Origin: Pontibacter beigongshangensis
Lineage (GTDB): Bacteria > Bacteroidota > Bacteroidia > Cytophagales > Hymenobacteraceae
DNA: 64,000 bases
Direction of reading: 5' to 3'
Assembly (NCBI RefSeq): GCF_014332515.1
Contig: NZ_VFSD01000011.1
Span: 62,001 to 126,000 of the forward strand
The translations under genes were made by a program, and so were the position numbers. This document shows positions 60,284 to 64,000 of this stretch, one piece after another. Each line of letters starts with the position of its first letter. The stretch's first letter is position 1. Under the pieces are notes generated by a model. It was not told where the DNA came from. It did no database searches and saw nothing but the letters and a program-made list of their open reading frames with translations.

Positions 60284-60315
60284 GGCTCGCAGGGGCCTTT
60301 TTGATTAGAATAATT
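60271..60315 (+). repeat. REP-A copy 28
   Basis: GGCAGCAGCAAAGG arm, GGCTCGCAGGGGCC altered palindrome, T-run, GATTAGAATAATT end. It is 3' of phoU in terminator orientation. Confidence 0.8.
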
Positions 60316-60419
60316 TCCTGAAAACCGCAAACTAGTACCTATAACCTTCATTTCTTCCCCATTCCTGCCCTAACTCTCCGATTTTAGCACAAAAAGTACC
60401 AAAGCAATCTTTTGTGTTG

Positions 60420-60427
60420 TAACTTTG
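60420..60427 (+). promoter_or_regulatory. -7 promoter box of the ccm operon
   Basis: TAACTTTG matches TAnnTTTG and lies 17 bp upstream of the ccmB start codon, implying a very short leader. No clear -33 TTG at the usual distance. Confidence 0.5.
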
Positions 60428-60444
60428 TGTAAAACTTACCAAAA

Positions 60445-61113
60445 GTGCTGCTTAAAGAGATCTTGTTCTTGATGCGAAAGGACTTCCTGCTGGAGATGCG
60501 GCAGAAGTATGCTTTTAATGGCATGCTGCTGTATGTGAGTAGCACCGTGTTTGTGTGTTACCTCAGCTTTGGCCTCCGCTCCAATGTGCTCACCGTGCCC
60601 GTCTGGAATGCCGTACTTTGGATTATTCTACTTTTTACGTCGGTTAACGCCATTGCCAAGAGCTTTGTGCAGGAGAACAGGGGGCGGCTGCTGTACTTCT
60701 ACTCTATCGTAAGTCCGCAGGGAGTTATCTTGTCCAAGATCCTGTATAACAGCTGCCTGATGCTGGTGCTGGCCCTCATCTGCTTTGTGTTTTACGCCTT
60801 TGTGCTGGGCAACCCGGTGCAGGATGTGCCCATGTTCCTGCTCACTATTCTGTTAGGAGCCATTGGCTTTTCCACCTCGCTTACCATGATTTCCGGTATC
60901 GCCTCCAAAGCCGCCAACAACGGAACCCTGATGGCGGTGCTCAGCTTTCCGGTAATCGTGCCGATGCTGCTCATGCTCATAAAAATGTCTAAAAATGCCC
61001 TGGATGGATTAGATCGTAGCGTAAGCCTCGACGAGTTGCTCACCATACTGGCTATAAATATGATTGTTGTCACTGTTTCTTACATCTTATTCCCGTACCT
61101 TTGGAGATCGTAA
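60445..61113 (+). CDS. ccmB: Heme exporter / cytochrome c maturation protein CcmB
   Basis: The protein has 222 residues with six membrane segments. It opens LKEILFLMRKDFLLEMRQKY and carries FTSVNAIAKSFVQENRGRLL and TSLTMISGIASKAANNGTLM, as in Bacteroidota CcmB. It is the membrane part of the CcmAB ABC complex that releases heme-loaded CcmE. The start is a GTG at 60445. The ATPase gene ccmA does not lie next to it. Confidence 0.9.
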   Translation: MLLKEILFLMRKDFLLEMRQKYAFNGMLLYVSSTVFVCYLSFGLRSNVLTVPVWNAVLWIILLFTSVNAIAKSFVQENRGRLLYFYSIVSPQGVILSKILYNSCLMLVLALICFVFYAFVLGNPVQDVPMFLLTILLGAIGFSTSLTMISGIASKAANNGTLMAVLSFPVIVPMLLMLIKMSKNALDGLDRSVSLDELLTILAINMIVVTVSYILFPYLWRS

Positions 61114-61305
61114 AATACTGTAAAGTAAGCGATTACATCATTAAAGAAGGTTTGAAATTATTATAACACAGCTACATAAGCTGGCACTAAGGGAGCAGAT
61201 ACAAGAACAAGCAGGTAAATAAATTGAATAAAATAAGAAGAGATGTTGTTGTGATAAGGCAGGAGAACCCGTGCTGTGTATAACATCTGAAAAACAGTAT
61301 CTGAA

Positions 61306-61968
61306 ATGAAAAATTGGTGGAAAATATTGACAGTGCTGCTGCTGGTGTTCACGGTGGTGGCGGGCCTGCTCTCGGAGGTGCCGCGGCTGGCCATCCTGAA
61401 CGAGACCATCCGGAACCTGTACTTCCATGTGCCCATGTGGTTTGGCATGATCCTGATTCTGCTCGTGTCGGTGGTGTACTCCATCCGGTACCTGCGCAAG
61501 CCCACCATCAAAAACGACATTATTGCCCATGAGTCAGCCAAGGTGGGTATCCTGTTCGGCGTGCTCGGCATCGTGACCGGCATGGAATGGGCCCGTTTTA
61601 CGTGGGGAGAGTACTGGAGCAACGACCCCAAACAAAATGCTGCTGCCATTGGCCTACTGATCTATTTTGCCTACCTGGTGTTGCGCAGCTCCTTTGCAGA
61701 GCAGCAGCAGCGGGCCCGGATAAGCGCGGTCTATAACATTTTCGCCTTTGCAGCGCTTATTCCGCTACTTTTTATACTGCCCCGCCTCACCGACTCGTTA
61801 CATCCAGGGAATGGCGGCAACCCCGGCTTTAACGCCTACGACCTCGACAGCCGGCTGCGCCTGGTGTTTTACCCGGCCGTGCTGGGCTGGACCCTGCTCG
61901 GCATCTGGATCGTGAACATTAAATCAAGACTTGAATTACTAAGACAACGCCTATATGAAATTGCTTAG
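61306..61968 (+). CDS. ccmC: Cytochrome c maturation protein CcmC (heme handling)
   Basis: The protein has 220 residues with six membrane segments. The Trp-rich periplasmic heme loop is MEWARFTWGEYWSNDPKQ, and conserved histidines flank it (NLYFHVPMWFG and the later loop near DSLHPG). CcmC loads heme onto CcmE. It lies 192 bp after ccmB and overlaps ccmD by 14 bp. Confidence 0.93.
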   Translation: MKNWWKILTVLLLVFTVVAGLLSEVPRLAILNETIRNLYFHVPMWFGMILILLVSVVYSIRYLRKPTIKNDIIAHESAKVGILFGVLGIVTGMEWARFTWGEYWSNDPKQNAAAIGLLIYFAYLVLRSSFAEQQQRARISAVYNIFAFAALIPLLFILPRLTDSLHPGNGGNPGFNAYDLDSRLRLVFYPAVLGWTLLGIWIVNIKSRLELLRQRLYEIA

Positions 61969-62233
61969 ACTACTGGCCCTGAAGAGCCTGTTGCTGATTG
62001 CTTTGTTCGGGCCGGGAGCCACGCAGGCACAACCCGCCCAAAACCAGGGCACCACCATCATTGCCGAACCCGAAGTGGAGATGGCCGACCTGCTGCGCCG
62101 CGACGGGAAAATTTATGTAGTGATCGTTGTGCTGCTAACCCTGCTGGGCGGCGTGCTGGCTTACCTGATCTCGCTGGACCGCAAGGTCGCCAAACTGGAG
62201 AAACAGGTAAAGGACGAGATGGTGAACCGGTAA
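61955..62233 (+). CDS. ccmD: CcmD-like small membrane protein
   Basis: The protein has 92 residues: a signal-like hydrophobic start (LKSLLLIALFGPGATQAQ), a short periplasmic piece (PEVEMADLLRRDGKIYV) and one membrane helix (VIVVLLTLLGGVLAYLI) followed by a charged coil (DRKVAKLEKQVKDEM). CcmD helps release of holo-CcmE in the CcmABCD complex. The position between ccmC and ccmE and the helix-plus-charged-tail layout support the call; sequence alone would not. Confidence 0.8.
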   Translation: MKLLRLLALKSLLLIALFGPGATQAQPAQNQGTTIIAEPEVEMADLLRRDGKIYVVIVVLLTLLGGVLAYLISLDRKVAKLEKQVKDEMVNR

Positions 62234-62396
62234 AAGCCTGAAGATTCCGCTGTCGGAGAGCGGCCTCAGATCACCCTGCTAAAAGCAGTCCTGGCAAGAA
62301 ACAAGAAATTATTAAAAATGCCTCTACTCATGGATTTAAATTCTAAACCTGTGTGTTAGGCAATCGAAGCGAGAGTTTCCACTAAATTAAAGATAG

Positions 62397-62813
62397 ATGA
62401 AAAAGTCACATATCATGGGCATGATCGTAATTGCCATGGCTATCGGCATTATTATGTCTACTGCCGGCGATGCCAGCACGTATGTTTCTTTCGGCGAGGC
62501 CATTGCCCGCGCCAAAGACGGCGACGACACCAAGGTACACGTAGTGGGCCGCCTCAAAAAAGATGCGAAGGGCCATATTATAGGCATGCAGTACGACCCC
62601 ACCATAGATCCCAACTACTTCGCCTTTACCTTAGTAGACACGAACCGTGTGGAGCAGCGCGTGGTTTATTTCCAGCCAAAGCCACAGGACTTCGAACGGT
62701 CGGAGCAGGTGGTAATTACCGGCAATATGCAGAACCAGGTGTTTGTGGCCGACAAGATATTGCTCAAGTGCCCTTCTAAGTACGTGGAGAAGGAAGTAAC
62801 AGCAAGCCTGTAG
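62397..62813 (+). CDS. ccmE: Cytochrome c maturation protein CcmE (Cys-type heme chaperone)
   Basis: The protein has 138 residues. One N-terminal membrane anchor (IMGMIVIAMAIGIIM) is followed by an OB-fold beta barrel (KVHVVGRLKKDAKGHIIGMQ, EQVVITGNMQNQVFVADKIL). The heme-binding site reads CPSKY (C125 to Y129), that is CxxxY where classical CcmE has HxxxY. The Cys form is known from some deltaproteobacteria and archaea. It carries heme from CcmC to CcmF. Confidence 0.92.
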   Translation: MKKSHIMGMIVIAMAIGIIMSTAGDASTYVSFGEAIARAKDGDDTKVHVVGRLKKDAKGHIIGMQYDPTIDPNYFAFTLVDTNRVEQRVVYFQPKPQDFERSEQVVITGNMQNQVFVADKILLKCPSKYVEKEVTASL

Positions 62814-62925
62814 ACTAGCATAAGAGCTAAGAGTTGAAAGTTATGAGTTTAAGACTCGCTTTTCACACTTGGCTCTTTTCCCGGTTCCACTCTTAACTCA
62901 TAAACTTAACTTTTAACTCTTAGAA

Positions 62926-64000
62926 ATGATAAATACGCTGATCGGGGACATTGGTCATGTGAGTGTGATTATTGCGTTTGTGGCAGCCATGGTAGCCTCG
63001 TATGCCTACTTCATGGCTTCCGGCAACAAGGTAGAGGCCTCTGGCGACACCAGTTGGCGCAGGCTGGCAAGAGGAGCCTTTTATGTGCACTCCTTTGCTG
63101 TGCTGGCCGTTATCTTTTGCTTGTTCAATATCATTTACGAGCATCGCTACGAGTACTATTACGCCTGGAGCCACTCCTCTAACCACCTGCCTGTTTACTA
63201 CATGATCTCCTGCTTCTGGGAAGGCCAGGAAGGCTCTTTCCTCCTCTGGATTTTCTGGCACGTGGCCCTGGGACTGGCGCTCATCCGCACCAGTCGCAAA
63301 AACAAGACCTGGGAGGCCCCGGTTATGGCGACCTTCTCTTTTGTGCAGATATTCCTTACCTCCATGATCCTGGGAGTAGTTATTGGCGATTTCAAGCTTG
63401 GCTCCTCCCCTTTTATTCTCATGCGCGACTTCATGACGGATGCGCCCGTGTTTAAAATGGACCCGAACTTTGTGCCGACCGACGGCACAGGCCTTAACCC
63501 ACTGCTGCAAAATTACTGGATGGTCATTCACCCGCCGACCCTTTTCCTGGGCTTTGCGGCTACGCTGGTACCGTTTGCTTTTGCCATTGCCGGCCTCTGG
63601 AAAGGCAAGTTTACGGAGTGGGTGAAGCCTGCACTGCCTTGGACCCATTTTGCTGCCTTGTCTTTGGGCATCGGTACGATGATGGGCGCTTACTGGGCCT
63701 ACGAAACCCTTAACTTCGGGGGCTACTGGAACTGGGACCCGGTAGAAAACGCGGTGTACATTCCGTGGTTGGTGCTGGTGGGAGCTATCCACACCATGAT
63801 CGCCTACCGCCGCAGCAAGCAGGGGCTGAGCGCCTCCTTTATCCTGATCATCGCTTCTTTCATCCTGATCCTGTATGCCACCTTCCTGACCCGAAGCGGT
63901 ATTCTGGGCAATGCCTCGGTACACTCCTTCACCGACTTAGGTCTGTCCGGGCAATTATTTACCTACCTGGCAGCTTTTATGGTGCTTTCCATCGCCCTGC
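62926..64000 (+). CDS. ccmF: Cytochrome c heme lyase CcmF, N-terminal part, cut by window edge
   Basis: The first ~358 residues are present. Multiple membrane helices and the Trp-rich heme-binding WWD domain are seen (MGAYWAYETLNFGGYWNWDP then VENAVYIPW), after VIHPPTLFLGFA with its conserved histidine. FLTRSGILGNASVHSF follows near the end. CcmF joins heme to apocytochrome c. The ATG at 62926 gives MINTLIGDIGH. The frame is open at the right edge. Confidence 0.94.
   Translation, partial: MINTLIGDIGHVSVIIAFVAAMVASYAYFMASGNKVEASGDTSWRRLARGAFYVHSFAVLAVIFCLFNIIYEHRYEYYYAWSHSSNHLPVYYMISCFWEGQEGSFLLWIFWHVALGLALIRTSRKNKTWEAPVMATFSFVQIFLTSMILGVVIGDFKLGSSPFILMRDFMTDAPVFKMDPNFVPTDGTGLNPLLQNYWMVIHPPTLFLGFAATLVPFAFAIAGLWKGKFTEWVKPALPWTHFAALSLGIGTMMGAYWAYETLNFGGYWNWDPVENAVYIPWLVLVGAIHTMIAYRRSKQGLSASFILIIASFILILYATFLTRSGILGNASVHSFTDLGLSGQLFTYLAAFMVLSIAL

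Noticed and set aside
62920..63924. 334-codon open frame on the minus strand opposite ccmF
   Set aside because: The composition is highly charged and repetitive (His, Gln, Arg, Gly) without a domain, and it mirrors a clear CcmF.

Overview
The window looks like chromosome of a Bacteroidota bacterium of the order Cytophagales, most likely a Hymenobacteraceae (Pontibacter-like) species. Reasons: a PorZ-like type IX secretion (T9SS) protein and a T9SS C-terminal sorting domain, a SusC-style TonB receptor with a carboxypeptidase-like N-terminal domain, TAnnTTTG promoter elements (the Bacteroidota -7 box), Bacteroidota-type HflK/HflC, RecO and ScpA, and moderate-to-high GC genes set in AT-richer intergenic DNA. 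No rRNA, tRNA, CRISPR array, phage or complete insertion sequence was recognised.

Layout. 1-8.4 kb: S9 peptidase (cut by the left edge), MOSC protein, secreted M1 aminopeptidase, TM2 and DUF2752 membrane proteins, a truncated sugar-dehydrogenase-like lipoprotein, DUF2059 protein. 8.8-16.4 kb: DEAD-box helicase, diiron-type MBL-fold protein, then a TetR / ABC / HlyD / TolC export operon whose ABC ATPase has lost several catalytic residues. 17-22.7 kb: lipase-like lipoprotein, large lamin-tail protein, asd. 23.6-30 kb: hflK-hflC, a lone Mrr-type nuclease, FAD monooxygenase, YbhN-like protein, scpA. 30-39 kb: dxs, hydrolase, LysM protein, small envelope proteins, ndk, NrnA-like phosphoesterase, two FKBP lipoproteins. 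39.8-49 kb: recO-porZ, tdk, ferredoxin, conserved unknowns, MoxR ATPase. 49.3-60.2 kb: a phosphate-acquisition island (beta-helix lipoprotein, TonB receptor, OprP-like porin, pstS-pstC-pstA-pstB-phoU). 60.4-64 kb: cytochrome c maturation genes ccmB-ccmC-ccmD-ccmE-ccmF (ccmF cut by the right edge).

The least expected content lies between the genes. About 28 copies of one short repeat (called REP-A here) occupy the intergenic spaces. It has a GCAGCAG-rich arm, a CCTCCGGAGG palindrome, a T-run and an AT end of the type CATTnnAATAATT. By hand count about two thirds sit just 3' of a gene in the orientation where the palindrome plus T-run could act as a terminator. Several copies form inverted pairs enclosing 200-400 bp, one of them (39511-39788) with perfect 29-bp terminal inverted repeats around an inner 23-bp inverted repeat. 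Other repeats (modules B, C, D, E) are found almost only next to REP-A. I read this as a family of miniature, non-autonomous, modular elements. No transposase for them is in the window.

In the phosphate island, 11-bp-periodic direct repeats lie upstream of both the TonB receptor and the porin, in the arrangement of Pho boxes. This suggests that PhoB controls an outer-membrane phosphate module together with the Pst transporter. A three-hairpin candidate small RNA with a terminator lies on the minus strand at 49133-49231, inside one of the REP-A pairs.
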